A stretch of DNA of 64,000 nucleotides from Dimorphilus gyrociliatus (GCA_904063045.1 CAJFCJ010000038.1:38315-102314); one strand, 5' to 3'; counted from the stretch's first letter, positions 43,804 to 56,800 are shown. The notes: generated from the letters alone by a model not told the origin. Numbers and translations: made by a program.

Positions 43804-45579
43804 TTAACTGTAATTAATTTTTAAAACTGAGAAGTGTCTTTCATTTCCATAGTGCACAAAAATTTCTTCCAAATGCTCAAATTCTTTGTACAACTGTTCC
43901 AAGAAAACTTGATGGTATGATGAAACGGAATAATCCAAGATATTTAGAATTGTCAAAGTAGATGTTAATAATTTCAAACTGTTTAAAATAGATTCAAATT
44001 TGTGTCCCAAAGTATCAATTTCACCAAAAGAAATACAAGTTAAGCTGTTACATTTATCCAAAAAGAGATGGAAATATATATCATCAGTTGGCATACAACA
44101 ACCTAGAAAATTAGCTGATTTCAATGAATTTCCAGAAATAGTTAGTCCTTCAAAAACACTAGCTAATCCATTTCTAATATGCCTATTAAAGCTTGTATCA
44201 ATACTTTCAAGATTTCTACATTTTTTTAACAATTCACCCAAACTTTCACAACTACTATCATTAAGTGAACAATGGGAAAAGTTTAATGATTTTAAATGTG
44301 TTGCTGATACTTCTAATCCAGCAAAAAGTTGCTGATAGTTAATTTCCAAATTTTGGTAAGACAAGTCAAATTTTTCAATATTTTCGATTGATAATTTTGA
44401 ATTCAATAAACTCTGACAGAAAGTTTTAAAGTGACTGTTTGAAATGTTGATATTTGAAAGTGACAATGTTTTTAGCTTGCAACAAGATTCCAGGAGTAAA
44501 ATTAAATCTTCCCATTGGTTATCACCTAGAATTGACTGTGATAGGTTAATTTCCTCCAAGTGTTTTGAACTGGAAATTGCATATTTTAAAATATTTCCAT
44601 TCAAAATGTTCATATTCCTTAAACTGAGTGATTTCAACAATTTACATTTCTTTATAAAATTTTCAAGAGGATCATTGAATTTTGTGTTATATTTATACTG
44701 AAAATTGAGAATTAATAGACTATCTATTGAGGATTCCAGAGAGGAGAAAATCTTATGAACATTCAACCATTTGTCACTATTTTCCTGTAAAGATAATGAG
44801 AATTCCTCCAAATGCCTGCATTCTTTCAGAAAAGATGCCAAAGCAAATGCTTCTCTTTTGTCTATCATTGTCAGCTGAAGAGTAAAACTTTTAAGAGATT
44901 CTCCAGAATTTTTTAAATTTTCAAAGATTTTGTTGAAGAATTGAAATTTCTTTTTGTAAAATAGGTTATTTACTGAAATGTTGACACTTTCCAATGAATG
45001 CAATGATTTTAAACCAGAAATTATCCATTTAAAGTTCATTACTTTATCTGAAGCAGTAAAAATCAATTCAAGCTTTCTAAGAATTCTACAAGAACTCTTT
45101 AAGAGTAATTGGAGGATTTTTAAATCTTTTGATGTTGTAAAATTATGTATAAATTTAATTGACTTTAATCCAGAAAAGTTGATTGGGTTGAATTTGGATT
45201 TCTTCATTTTTTTATAGTCAAATGAGCACTGATCAATTGTTGAATGTTCAACAGACTTTGAGAAGGATACATCAATGTAAAAGCTTGGAATGTTTTCAAT
45301 TATTAAAGTTGAAATAGGATGATTCTCCAGAAAGCTAAAATCAAAAATATTCTTAAACTTTTCAATAGTAATATAGACATATGATAATTTTATAATGTCA
45401 CTTTTGAATATTTCCAAATCTCTGTTTGAAAATGGTTTTTTATCCAAAATTGAATATTTAAATAGAACATCACCAAGTTTTGTGGGCATTGTTAATTTGT
45501 ACTTTTTACACAACATACTTTGAAGATAGAGATCTGATTTGACAGTTCTAAAAGCAAGTTTCTTCAGAGAAATTACCAT
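43804..45579 (-). CDS. Divergent leucine-rich repeat protein (591 residues)
   Basis: A single minus-strand frame. Residues 1-130 ('MVISLKKLAFRTVKSDLYLQ' and on) are not recognisable repeats. The rest is irregular double LRRs such as 'SATHLKSLNFSHCSLNDSSC', 'ESLGELLKKCRNLESIDTSF' and 'EDLILLLESCCKLKTLSLSN'. Repeats are less uniform than in the genes at 876-2798 and 47874-49796, but have the same 'SLG.LLK.C..LE.I' pattern. There is no signal peptide or membrane segment, so probably a cytoplasmic interaction scaffold, perhaps the last exon of an NLR-like gene whose N-terminal exons are not visible. Confidence 0.75.
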   Translation of the reverse strand: MVISLKKLAFRTVKSDLYLQSMLCKKYKLTMPTKLGDVLFKYSILDKKPFSNRDLEIFKSDIIKLSYVYITIEKFKNIFDFSFLENHPISTLIIENIPSFYIDVSFSKSVEHSTIDQCSFDYKKMKKSKFNPINFSGLKSIKFIHNFTTSKDLKILQLLLKSSCRILRKLELIFTASDKVMNFKWIISGLKSLHSLESVNISVNNLFYKKKFQFFNKIFENLKNSGESLKSFTLQLTMIDKREAFALASFLKECRHLEEFSLSLQENSDKWLNVHKIFSSLESSIDSLLILNFQYKYNTKFNDPLENFIKKCKLLKSLSLRNMNILNGNILKYAISSSKHLEEINLSQSILGDNQWEDLILLLESCCKLKTLSLSNINISNSHFKTFCQSLLNSKLSIENIEKFDLSYQNLEINYQQLFAGLEVSATHLKSLNFSHCSLNDSSCESLGELLKKCRNLESIDTSFNRHIRNGLASVFEGLTISGNSLKSANFLGCCMPTDDIYFHLFLDKCNSLTCISFGEIDTLGHKFESILNSLKLLTSTLTILNILDYSVSSYHQVFLEQLYKEFEHLEEIFVHYGNERHFSVLKINYS

Positions 45580-45940
45580 AATGTAAGTCTTTAATAGAAC
45601 AATTTAGGGTTGATAGAATACATTCAGAGTGCCAACTGAACATTAGAGCTATTGAAAATGTTTAAGGTTAGGGTAAACCCAAAATTTTATCTGCATTTTC
45701 CAGCATATCCAAAAAAATGCTTAATAAATAAAACACTAAGAATCGCCATTTTTTGCTTATCTACTATGGATAGCCCATTTGGACTAGAAACATTTTTGAT
45801 AAGATTTCAGATGCATACGATCCTATAGTGACAGCTACTTAAAAATAATAATGCACTGGTGGAGAACTTGGGAGTTGAGGAATAAAGAGAAAGAATTAAA
45901 AATTTTTCTCTTTTTATCCTTAAACAAAATCTTTTAACCT
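45580..45940. other. No gene recognised
   Basis: 5' flank of the minus-strand LRR gene. A short 'GGTTAGGGTAAA' patch near 45667 resembles the MITE interiors. Confidence 0.35.
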
Positions 45941-45945
45941 GAAGG

Positions 45946-46474
45946 ATGGGAACATGGGACCTCACTATATCTGATAACTGTAATTTCCTTTCAGATACAA
46001 AAAGACTATTAGCATTTACACACTCTTGTGTTAATGGTCCAATTTTCAATGATGCAAATAATCCAAAAGATGAAAAGATAAATAAAATCACTGGTTTGGA
46101 GGAAAATAACACTTGTATAGATAGATGTAACAATTGAAAAAGAATTCAATTTTAGAATAACTTGGCCATCTGTATATCGAAACAATAAATCATTTACAAT
46201 TGAAATTAAAGGGCAAAATTTTGGTAGATGAATTGAAATTAAAAATTCCTTTCCATCCATTGGAATTTTGGTTTTTGTACCTTCAGAATATCAGAAAGAT
46301 CCAATTTTTAAGGGTTCATTCTATGGTTCTCAACTAACTGATGGTGATAATGAAACAAGTTGTAAATATTTGTGTGTATGTAATTTAAACTATTGCCAAT
46401 CAGTCTATATAAAGGGAATGACCAATGACAATGCAAATATGAAAACATGTCACTATAGTGTTACACCAGTCTAA
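45946..46474 (+). pseudogene. Degraded PAN-like gene end
   Basis: Pieces 'LLAFTHSCVNGPIFNDANNP', 'FRITWPSVYRNNKSFTIEIK', a stop, then 'FKGSFYGSQLTDGDNETSCK', 'YLCVCNLNYCQSVYIKGM' and a stop at 46474. The 'YG....SCK.LC.....C' spacing parallels the PAN/apple exon at 31530-31644. It lies upstream of the duplicated segment 46741-47290, just as the PAN gene lies upstream of 34800-35240. Confidence 0.45.
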
Positions 46475-46740
46475 TGGCAATCTAAACAATATAATCAAAA
46501 TGACATTTCACATTTTCAAGGTTTAAAATTTTAAGTTTTAATTCAACCTTCACATTGATTTTATTTCAAAATACAAAAGCCACTAACTGTTGTAATAATT
46601 AATGTCTGGTGTTAGGATCTAATAATCTGGCAAGTAGAACAGTTTGTCATGGAATTCACCTTCCCAACATCTCTAATGAACAATAAACAAGAGCCAAACA
46701 GTAAAGGTTAATAGTTAGGTTGTAAGGAAGAAAATTGAAA

Positions 46741-47290
46741 TCAATATAACAACACATTTTCAACTTTGAAATCAATAGATACATATTTTATATACTTTTT
46801 TTTCTTCCTTTTGACCTTTACCCAATGTTTAAATTTTCATGCTCATAACAATATTAATGGATCAGCTAAAGTTAGTATGGTCCTAAATTGATATTTCAAT
46901 CCTCTTAGGCCTATCAATATAATCTCAATTTTACAAGAGTTTAAATAATTGCAAGAGCAGAGACAAGGGTTATGTTATGATTGGTGTAAAAAAAAACATA
47001 CTTTTATGGATGTTTTCTGTCACATTCTAAGTTGATAACCTAGCTTCTAATAATTGTTCAAGAAATTAGATATTGTTAGTTGGGAAGGGGAGAGTAACCA
47101 GTCTTTAAATAGGTTAGATATTACACTGGCTGACATTACTATCATATTCTGCAAAGGTCTTCCACAGAAAAATTCAGAATAGAATGTTTAAAACCTTTAA
47201 AATTATGACATAAAATAAATAAAAAACATTGTTTTTCTGTTATGTAAATCTTTAATTTGATTAAAAATTTTTGAATTATTACATTATTTA
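46741..47290 (+). repeat. Segmental duplication, partner of 34800-35240
   Basis: Same order of blocks as the 34.8 kb copy, with a roughly 100-base insertion near 46850-46960 containing additional A+T-rich sequence. It ends against an ITIH-C tail on the minus strand, as does the other copy. Confidence 0.65.
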
Positions 47291-47460
47291 TCTTAGCAAT
47301 TGTGATATTCCTCCATTAATTAATACATTTTTAATGTTTATAAGTAAACATTGTTGAGTTTGGTGTATTTGATATACATATATACAGTATTTGTCCCGAA
47401 ACCAATTTGTCATCATTAATTCTTATACCAACATTATTTTCATTAGCAAATTTTCAAAAA
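47276..47460 (-). pseudogene. ITIH-C gene tail (third copy)
   Basis: The minus strand reads 'NENNVGIRINDDKLVSGQ' and, in another frame, 'TQQCLLINIKNVLINGGISQ'. Copy A has 'NENNVGIRINDDKLIWGQ' and 'SQQCLLINIKDVLNHERISQ'. An insertion (a short 'ATATACATATATAC' run) separates the two parts. Only the last 55 residues of the ancestral protein remain. Confidence 0.7.
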
Positions 47461-47469
47461 ACTTGATTT

Positions 47470-47870
47470 TCTCCCCTTGATTTTCTTTTGTCATATGTCA
47501 TCTTGGTTTTTTCTGACTTACCTGGTCTGTTCTCAAGTAACAAAAATATGAAAGTCTGGTATAATAACACAAAAGTGTAAAAGAAATTTGATAAATTTTA
47601 AAACATATTCAACGGGACTGTCTAAATTTGGAATGGAGACAACTGCTTTTACAGAATGACCATAATATCATTATTTAGTTGTTGTTTGTCTTTTTCGGTT
47701 CCTACATCTCTTCTTGTTTCTTGTTTTGTTGTTGTAGGAAAATAGAATTATTAAATGTTTATACCTGCATGTGCACGCAATCATTTTGGTTTATATATGT
47801 TGAAAGTATTGTGCATACGTTGAGCACAATGCTATTGTTAAGCATTCATATTAAATAGCATTGAGTTAAG
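47470..47870. other. 5' flank of the plus-strand LRR gene
   Basis: No exon, NACHT motif or repeat recognised upstream of the LRR start. Confidence 0.35.
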
Positions 47871-47873
47871 GCT

Positions 47874-49796
47874 ATGCTTTTCTACCAAGCATCTATATTG
47901 AACTTGCGCACTGAGGTTACTGTAGAAGTATACCCATTTTATAACCACAAGTTCACACAATTTAGAAACATGTTTAAATGTTGTTCAAAATTGGAAAAAA
48001 CAATCGACTATGGTTACGTTGAGATCATAGTAAAAGGATTTTCAAAAATATGTGATAAACTCACTTATTCGTCGAATACTCTAAAATGCATTGGTTTTAG
48101 TAATTGCAGTTTAAATGAAAGTCAATTAAGAGATATTGGAATGATGCTGATGAATTGTTCTAATTTGGAGAGCATTGATTTTAAAAATGTTCAGAAAATG
48201 GACAAGGGATCATTTGAAATATATAATGGACTCTGTCATTCATCAAATACTTTAAAAGAAATTAACTTTGGTGGTTGCAATCTAACTGAATATCAATCTA
48301 CTCAAATTGGAAATATGCTAGCACATTGTTCTAAATTAGAAATTGTCAAGTTGAGTTGCAATACAAAAATGGAAAATGGATTACTAGAAATATGTAAAGG
48401 ACTTATTTATTCATCAAATACTTTAAAAGAAATTGATTTAAGAGATTGCAATCTAAATGAAAGTAAATCCATACAAGTGGGAAAATTGCTGGAACATTGT
48501 TCCAAATTAGAAATAATCAACTTTAGTTACAATAATTATGTTGAAAATGAAGAACTAAAAATGAATAATAGAGTCTTTTCTTCTAAATTTCGGAGCATTA
48601 GTTTTTATAATAAATGTAAAATGACAAGTGGATTATATGAAATTTGTGATGGACTCAGTCATTCATCAAATACTTTAAAAGAAATTAATTTCAGAGGTTG
48701 CAATCTAGCTGAAAATGAATCCATAAAAATAGGAAATATGCTGACACTTTGTTCTCAATTAGAAATAATCAACATTGGGGAAAATAAAAATATGGGAAGT
48801 GGATTACTAGAGATTTGTAATGGACTTATTTATTCATCAAATACTTTGAAAGAAATTGATTTTAGTGATTGTGACCTAAATCAAATTCAAGCTACACAAA
48901 TAGCTAATATGCTGAAACATTGTTCTAAATTGGAAATAATTAACTTTAGTTACAATAAAGATATGAGTAGAGGACTAATAAACATATGTAATGAACTCAT
49001 TCATTCATCAAACACTCTAAAACACATTGATTTTAGTAGTTGTGATCTAACTGAAAGTCAATCAGGAAAAATTGGAATCATGCTGAAAAATTGTTCCAGA
49101 TTGGAGATCATTAATTTTAATAGTAATGCGAGTATGCAATACGAAGTATTCCTAATATGTGATGGACTCAGTCATTCATCAAATACTTTAAAAACAATTA
49201 ACTTTGGTGGTTGCAATCTAACTGAAAATCAATCTACACAAATTGGAAATACATTGAGAAATTGTTCAAAACTAGAAGCAATTAAGTTTAGTCACAATGA
49301 AAATATGGGAAGTGGAGTATTAGAAATATGTAATGGACTCATCCATTCATCAAATACTCTAAAACATATTGACTTTAGTTATTGTGATCTATCCGTAAAT
49401 GAATTGAAAGAAATTGGAATCATGCTGAAACATTTTTCCAAATTGGAGATCATTAATTTCAAAAATAATCAAGAAATGAGAAATGCATTATTTGAAATAT
49501 GTGATGGACTCAGTCATTCATCAAATTCTTTGAAGGGCATTGTTTTATCCAATTGTAATATCACAGAAAATCAATGCAGAATTATTGCAAATATGCTAAA
49601 ATTATGTACTAAATTAGAATATATTCACTTGTGGAATGAAGATGTGGGAAGTGGAATACTAATGATTTTAGATGCACTCCTATGTTCATCAAATACTTTA
49701 AGGGATATTTTGTTTTCAAGGTTTGGTGAGACTGAAGAACAAATTACTGAAATAAAAAATTTTCTAAAGCATTTTCCAAAAATTTATTCCAACTGA
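47874..49796 (+). CDS. Leucine-rich repeat protein, RNase-inhibitor-like (640 residues)
   Basis: One frame of 640 codons, the same length as the gene at 876-2798. After about 60 non-repeat residues come ten highly uniform double LRRs: 'GL.HSSNTLKEINF.GCNLT' then 'E.QS.QIGNML..CSKLEI' and 'IN.S.N..M'. The DNA of neighbouring units is very similar (for example 'TCATTCATCAAATACTTTAA' recurs several times), so the array has expanded or been homogenised recently. One unit near 48540-48610 carries a short insertion. There is no signal peptide and no NACHT. Likely a cytoplasmic binding protein of an expanded family. Confidence 0.8.
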   Translation: MLFYQASILNLRTEVTVEVYPFYNHKFTQFRNMFKCCSKLEKTIDYGYVEIIVKGFSKICDKLTYSSNTLKCIGFSNCSLNESQLRDIGMMLMNCSNLESIDFKNVQKMDKGSFEIYNGLCHSSNTLKEINFGGCNLTEYQSTQIGNMLAHCSKLEIVKLSCNTKMENGLLEICKGLIYSSNTLKEIDLRDCNLNESKSIQVGKLLEHCSKLEIINFSYNNYVENEELKMNNRVFSSKFRSISFYNKCKMTSGLYEICDGLSHSSNTLKEINFRGCNLAENESIKIGNMLTLCSQLEIINIGENKNMGSGLLEICNGLIYSSNTLKEIDFSDCDLNQIQATQIANMLKHCSKLEIINFSYNKDMSRGLINICNELIHSSNTLKHIDFSSCDLTESQSGKIGIMLKNCSRLEIINFNSNASMQYEVFLICDGLSHSSNTLKTINFGGCNLTENQSTQIGNTLRNCSKLEAIKFSHNENMGSGVLEICNGLIHSSNTLKHIDFSYCDLSVNELKEIGIMLKHFSKLEIINFKNNQEMRNALFEICDGLSHSSNSLKGIVLSNCNITENQCRIIANMLKLCTKLEYIHLWNEDVGSGILMILDALLCSSNTLRDILFSRFGETEEQITEIKNFLKHFPKIYSN

Positions 49797-50855
49797 TGTA
49801 TCTTTTCTGTGTTTTGTGTAATTATAAAAAGTTCATTTTTTATTTTAATAATTGATTGTCTGGTGTATGACTTAGTTATTGAGAAATACTTACAGTCCCA
49901 ACAAAAACTCTTGCTCCATTGTTTTACAATTCAATTTAATTCATTTCATCCATTCTGTGGAAATAGATTAAGCATTGCTGATTTTGGATCCTTGAATAGT
50001 TACCTTTTTGAAACCTTACACCTAACTTTGCTGTTACATTTAGAATTGAAAATATTGAAAGATGAAAGAAAAATGTATATCTTTATCCATTTTAAACTTT
50101 TTTTAAGTAATCAGAGTATAAAAGGTCTTTTTTTGGCAAATGATTCTGTTCTATTCTATTGTTGTTTTGTCTTTTAAGAATTAATTAGAAAATTACCACA
50201 AAGAAATTACGAAATACTTTTTATTGACCTAATGAGGAAGAAAAAATACTTCAAAAAATAATACCTGTGTAGTAGTTGACATTTTACTGAAAATGGGCAT
50301 AAACTATATTACAGATTTTGTGTCTCTCTCTTTTCCAAATATAAAATAGACAATATTTTCAATATGATAAAAATTTCACTTGATTTCTATTATTACAAAT
50401 GAGATACTAAGTGATTGCTGCCGTGGTTCAAAGGCAATTTGGGACTGGTTAAACGCACCAACTTTATTGTAGTAAAAAATTTGCAGAAGGTGTGTCCAGT
50501 TTTTCTCTGGAATTTTGTTTATTTTAAGGCTAGATTGTAGAAAAAACCCCGCACAGACACATACCATTCCAAAAATCAATAATCCTTGATTTGCAAAAAT
50601 TTACTTCCTTGTCAATTGATATAAAGAAAAATCTTATAGATTATATGACCAAAGAAGAAATTTCAGTAAAATATATTATTGATTTGTAGTTGATATTCAA
50701 ATTGCCTTAATAAATATGAATGACTAATATAAATATACTGTATATATAGAAAAAAATCATTTACTCACAGATTCTTTGTCAGTGGTTGATTGCGTAACTT
50801 CCTTTTTAACAATTTAACCGATAAACTAAAACTATCCTTGTTTTCTCTTTACAAA
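49797..50855. other. Intergenic region before the giant gene
   Basis: Open frames here are biased, low-information sequence without homology. A 'TATATATAGAAA' run near 50740 is a possible promoter element for the gene starting at 50856, but nothing is decisive. Confidence 0.35.
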
Positions 50856-53800
50856 ATGATTAAAAACTATTATCATTTCTTCCTTCTTTTCATTCTACAA
50901 TTTAATATTTTTTTCTCATTTTCGTTAAAAATAACACCGTCTTCTTACAAGGACAAAGATTTAGTTCTTGAAGAAGGACAACACGTCATTGATGGTACTA
51001 TAAGACCAAAATCTTTAAAGATTGTTCCAGGTGCCAGATTATTATTCAATAAGGAAAATAGTCGAATTGTAGTTACAAATGGAATAGTTGATATTGTTGG
51101 AAGAGAAGAGAAGAAAATCATTTTGGAAAGAGATCCAAAATATCAGACATCTTTAATCCAAATTCCAAATCATGATGAAAACTTTTACGGTAAATTTTAA
51201 AATATATTTCACTCCAGCAGCAGCAGTTTTCAGTATTTATCAATTTTCCGCAATTAGATGATGCTACATCATTCATTCCAACATTCTACAATACGGAAAG
51301 AAAATCCTACGAACCGTTCGCCTATATTGATAATTACAATTATACAAATTTTAAAAATGTATGTCTTTATAAAAGTATCTCTCTTTAATATTTTTTTGTT
51401 TTTATTTCTTAAATTGCAGTTGCTCTGCAAACATTTCGGATATTATAACCATGACAACAATCATAATCATTACAAATCTACAAATTCCTCAAGTAATGTT
51501 GTAAAATTGGATTGCAATTCTACAAAACAAGATTTAAATGATTGTAATTTTCAAAGTAAGTTGAAAGAATAAATTTTTTCAAATATTTACAAAACAAAAA
51601 CAACATTTCTTTAATAGATTACAATGGTAAAGAGAATTATCATTATTTTAAATTGAAATGTCAAGGTCATCGAATTGGTCTTGGTATATTTATTGGTAAT
51701 TCTTCAGAGGCAAATGTAAAGAATATTGACAGTAGGGAGATTTCAATACACATTGCCGATTCGAATGTTCAATCAATTCAGTTTGTTTGATAAATTATGT
51801 TTTTTTGTTGTTGATGTAAATCTGTTTTTAAATAGGAATGTGAATATAGTAGGAGTAAAAGAATCGAATCCCTCCTTTTATCTCGTGAATCGGCTTATTA
51901 ATGAATATGACTATCAAATAGAGAATATCAACGTTGAAGATTCAATTGGTAATGGAATTATTTTAGATTCCCACAATCGTCTATCCGTTGAGAATATCAA
52001 GTCAAAAAGTAAGTGTTTTGTCAAATTTGCATACATAATGATAATCTCTCTTCCTCCTTCTCATTGAAGACAATAGTCAAAATGGTTTGGTGTTAATGTC
52101 AACTGGCAGAATGAAAGATGTTTTCAGTGATGATACTACTCCTACAAAGAATCTATGCTCTTTAACTTGTAGCTATTGTACAAATTTTGTATATCCAATG
52201 ATTTTGACAGCTGGCTCTAGATGTTCAAGGTCATTTGTAGCGAAAGCAAACCAAGGAGAAGTTTTAGAAGTAGTTGTATCAGTTAAAGGAACAATGGATC
52301 AAATGTTTATAAAGGACAATGCCAATAAATTTTCAACAATCCTTCAAGATTACTTTAGAACAAAAGTAACTGATGTTCTTAAGTATATATCGTCCAATGA
52401 AAATATGGAATTCAAATATGATACTGGACGGTTTGGAGAGATCAAAATTTATATCAATTCAGTGAAGAGAGGTAAAAAATTTTGAAGATGAGACAAAAAA
52501 AAAATGCGTCTAATTTTTTCTTTTTTATCCTTTTTAGAAAGTAAATTACAACAATTAAAAAATGGTTTCATATCTGAGAATAGAAAAGATGGGATTCAAA
52601 TTTTGAATAATTACTATTTGTTATCTATTGATAATTTTCAAATATTAAATAATAATGAAAAAGGCGTCTACGCCTATTTTCCACCTTCAGAGATAATTTT
52701 TCAAAATTGCAGTATTCATTCAAACAATTTCGGAATTGAATTTATTGCTTTAACTGGCGTAATTAAAACTTTAAATAGTAGAATATTTTCGAATAATGTA
52801 AATGGAATAAATATGAGGAAAACTGATAGAAATATTGACACATTTATTCAATTAACTGCCAGTAATTGTCAATTTAAAAATCATTCGAATGGAAATGGAA
52901 TTGAAACAACTAATGACGTTAATCTATATCTTTATAATAATCAATTTATAGATAATGGTATTGATATTCGGCAAAATATACTAGAATTCAAAACTGACTT
53001 CTTATTGGATGGTAACCAATTTCTGAATAGAATTAATGATGGTAGCGTCTATAGAATTGTCTTGTATGATGTATACTATTTAAACATTCGTAATAATATT
53101 ATTGATGGTATAAAAGGTCCTTTTCTCTATCATCATCATGGTGATTTTTACTATGCAGACACTAATTTCCTTTTCTGGAATAATACTATTGAAAATTCAA
53201 TTAGTGAAAAACCTTTACTACATTTACATCTGTTGAGTCGGAAAAGTTCTGTTGAAATTATGAATAATCAATTCAAAAATAATTCGGGTCTTATAGAGAG
53301 TGTACCGCAAAATTTTCCAGATTATGAATTATCAGTTATTAAAATTTATAGTACTAAACCGGTTAAGATTGTAGAGAATATATTCAATAATCCAAAGTTT
53401 AGTCGAGAAGTAGCCATCTCTCCACATAGAGCTCCACCTATTGATTGTACAAAAAATTTTTGGGGTTCTTCCAAAAATTTCATCCATGAAAGAATTCTCT
53501 CAAAGCAAACGGTTGATGGTTATAGATATTTCAATCTGTTTCCTTATTATATCAATGTAAACAAAACTGAAGAAAGCAGTTCAGTTGTTCAGCTACCATT
53601 TACTGATGGAATACTGGGTGGAGATGTTGTCAATAATGGAACAACAGCAACAACGATTAAAGCTGGAAAATACATTTTGAAAAGTAGTCTTAGAATAACG
53701 CAAGGATCTTGGTTAAGAATTGAAGAAGGTGTAACAATTGATGTTTGGCCTTCATGCGGTGTTCAAGTATACGGAAAACTCGATATATTAGGAACACAAG

Positions 53801-56800
53801 CGGAAAGTATCATTTTCAAAACAGTATCGACAAGTAGTCGTAGCGATACGAATTTAACTATGGATTTTAATAATGAAATATCTTATAATCATTTGGGACA
53901 AATTTACCCAATTTGCGGTGATGGCAATATTCATAGTTCAACCAGAGCAGCAATTTGTCTATCATTGGGATATAGTCCGCAATATACGGCTTTAAGAGGA
54001 AGCTATAAAGGTAGTTTTAAGGCAATTACGCATACAAATTGCAATAGATTAGATTTAAGTAAATGTCACGTGATCATGAAAACATGTTCGTATCATTTGA
54101 GAATGCAATGTCATCCAATTAAATGGAGTGGTATTGGCTATTTAAAAAATTCTCTACCAAGTACAATTAGTGGATTTACCTTACAAGATACGGGATCGCT
54201 CAAATATTCCCTATACATAGATTTATTAAAAGAAAATCTAACAAACATTCGAATTAGAACAAATACATTTTTTTCTCTGCAAATTCTAAACTTTTATGGA
54301 AATGACGAATATCTTCTCGACAATATTGACATTGCCTCTCCAATTGGTTCAGATACTAAGTTTTTCATAAATCATAGAGGAAATTTAAAAATAACAAATT
54401 CGAATATAATTAATAATGGAATGCAGTTAAGACACGTAAAAATTGGTAAAAATGATTATGATTTCAATAGAGATGAAAAAGTCATCTCTGGAGCAAATTG
54501 TCATCAATCGTTGTTTGTTGAAGAAGGTCAATTGTTGATTTTATTTTTTGATGATTATGGATTATTTGTAAAATGCCTTTTACAATTTCATACCGTCGTT
54601 TCGTCGTCTCTCCAATTTTCAATTTATAAGACAAACAGACACGTTAGGACTGATGATTGGTTTGTTGAAGATTATTTGGGAAAACATCAACTGAATGGTG
54701 ATAGATTGGACTATTTAGTTGAAGATAATCAGGCTAACGTTACAGTAAATCCAAAATTTCGTTGGTCTGACAGACAAGCTTCTGTCTACATTCTGATTGA
54801 AAGTATTCCAATTGGTCGGCGCCATTTTATAAAAAATTCTCAATTATCAATTAAATTTGAAAATGTATTCTTTAATTATGAGGAAACATTAGCTATACAT
54901 TATGAAAATTCATTCAAACCCATCATAACTGAAATATCAATTAACAATTGCAGTTTTGAAGGAAAAAAAATTGCAGTGTATATTACTTCTAATGTTTTGC
55001 AGAATACTAAATTATTTGTTTATAATTCCAATTTTACTGGTATGACAAGAGCAGTAAATTTATATATGGTGAAATTCCAAGAATTTCAAACTGATATTCA
55101 CAAATGTAATTTCAATAGAGCGACACCTTTTCATTTCTTTGTTGGTCTTATCAACAATAAATTGATGAACAATTATTCAGTATCCTTCCAGGATAATGTA
55201 GTATTATCAATGAACAGGGATGCAATCTTTTGGCGACCAATTGTAAATTCATATTCAACAATGAAAGATGGTTTTGAAAATATGATTACATCATCAATTC
55301 TTATAAAAAACAATCATTTTCTGCAAATGAATTGTCTTAGAGAAGAAGAAGTTATTAGTTTAACCAACTTTGGATATATTCAAATCTTTGGTAATACATT
55401 CGAAAGTATCAGATCCTGTTCAAAAATTATTTATCTTCTTGGTACTGATGGAGATATTGAAATTTCTAAAAATAGATTTCAAGATATAACAACAACGACT
55501 TCAACATTAGTTCTTTCGCATAGTCGCTATTCTAAAGAAATTAGTGATGATGTGGCCATAATAGATAATGATTTTACGAATATAAATTCAAAGGAAATTG
55601 TAAAATCTTGGTTAATTGCAAAACGATTACTTTTGATAAAAGGAAATTCGATTAAAAATTGTTGGGTTAGTGACATGTTGGTTAATTTTTGGGCATCTGG
55701 AAAATTATTGAATGATGAGGCGAAATTTTTAGAAAATAAACTGGTAAACAATACTGGTGGATTGTATAGTTTATTATTAGCTGGAGATTCTTTGCCAAGG
55801 ATCTCTAGTAATATTTTCAATAATCCTCAATTCAAATACGAATTATATAATCTCATTGAATGTCCAATGGGCAGAGTTAACGAATGTAATATTAATGCTA
55901 AAAGTAACTTTTGGGGTACAGCTTATCCATACAACAGAATCTATTCTAGTGAACAAAACGGCCATAGAGCCAGAATGAATATTTCGCCATTCTATAAAAC
56001 AATAGAAATGGAACAGCTGGAACAAATTGAAAAACCAAAACTGAATCCTAAATCCTTTTCCGGTTTTATAGATAAACCATACGAGGTAAAGGAAAATCTT
56101 ATTCTAACCGGAAATGTTGTATTCGACAGGAATGTAACTATCCATCCAGGTGTTGAAATCACTTTGAGGAATAGTTTTGATACAATAGTATTTCGGGACA
56201 GAGTGGTTGCCATAGGAACGTTGAAAAAACCAATTATCTTTAGTAGCAGACAACAATTGAAAACGTTGAGATTGTACAATAATTATTTACAAATTAAAAA
56301 GAATGATAATTGGTTTTATATGAAATTTGCTGATAAAGCAAGTTTATGGCATGAAAATAGGATTATTTGTAGTTATTTTGGTTATGATTATCATTTAGGT
56401 AAGTCTCTCTCTCTCTCTCTTTTCCTTTCTTATTAAGTTTTCTCTTTTACAGGTGTAAATCATGGCAAGTCTTATTCATCAGTTGCACGCAGTTCAACGA
56501 TTGTCAATTGTGAAAGTTGGATGGACAATTTAGAAGATTGTTTCAATTCCAGTAGAACAATAGCATCATCAATTTTACGTTACTTACCAAAATTTTATTG
56601 TCATAGAAAATTGAATAGAAATGGAATATTTCTATTCAATGCAAAACAACAAAGTATTTTTCAATATATAGAATTTAATACAGTTGGATTGTCGTCCATT
56701 TCCGGTCCTGCTCCAAAAATGAAAAATATCGTATGGTCGAATCAAATAACAGCTTTAACAATTATCGATAGTTACAATTTAAAAACATGGGAAGGTAGCC

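Noticed and set aside
49809-50177. 122-codon open frame after the LRR gene
   Set aside because: Composition is typical of A+T-rich non-coding DNA, no homology or domain, and it lies in the probable 3' flank.
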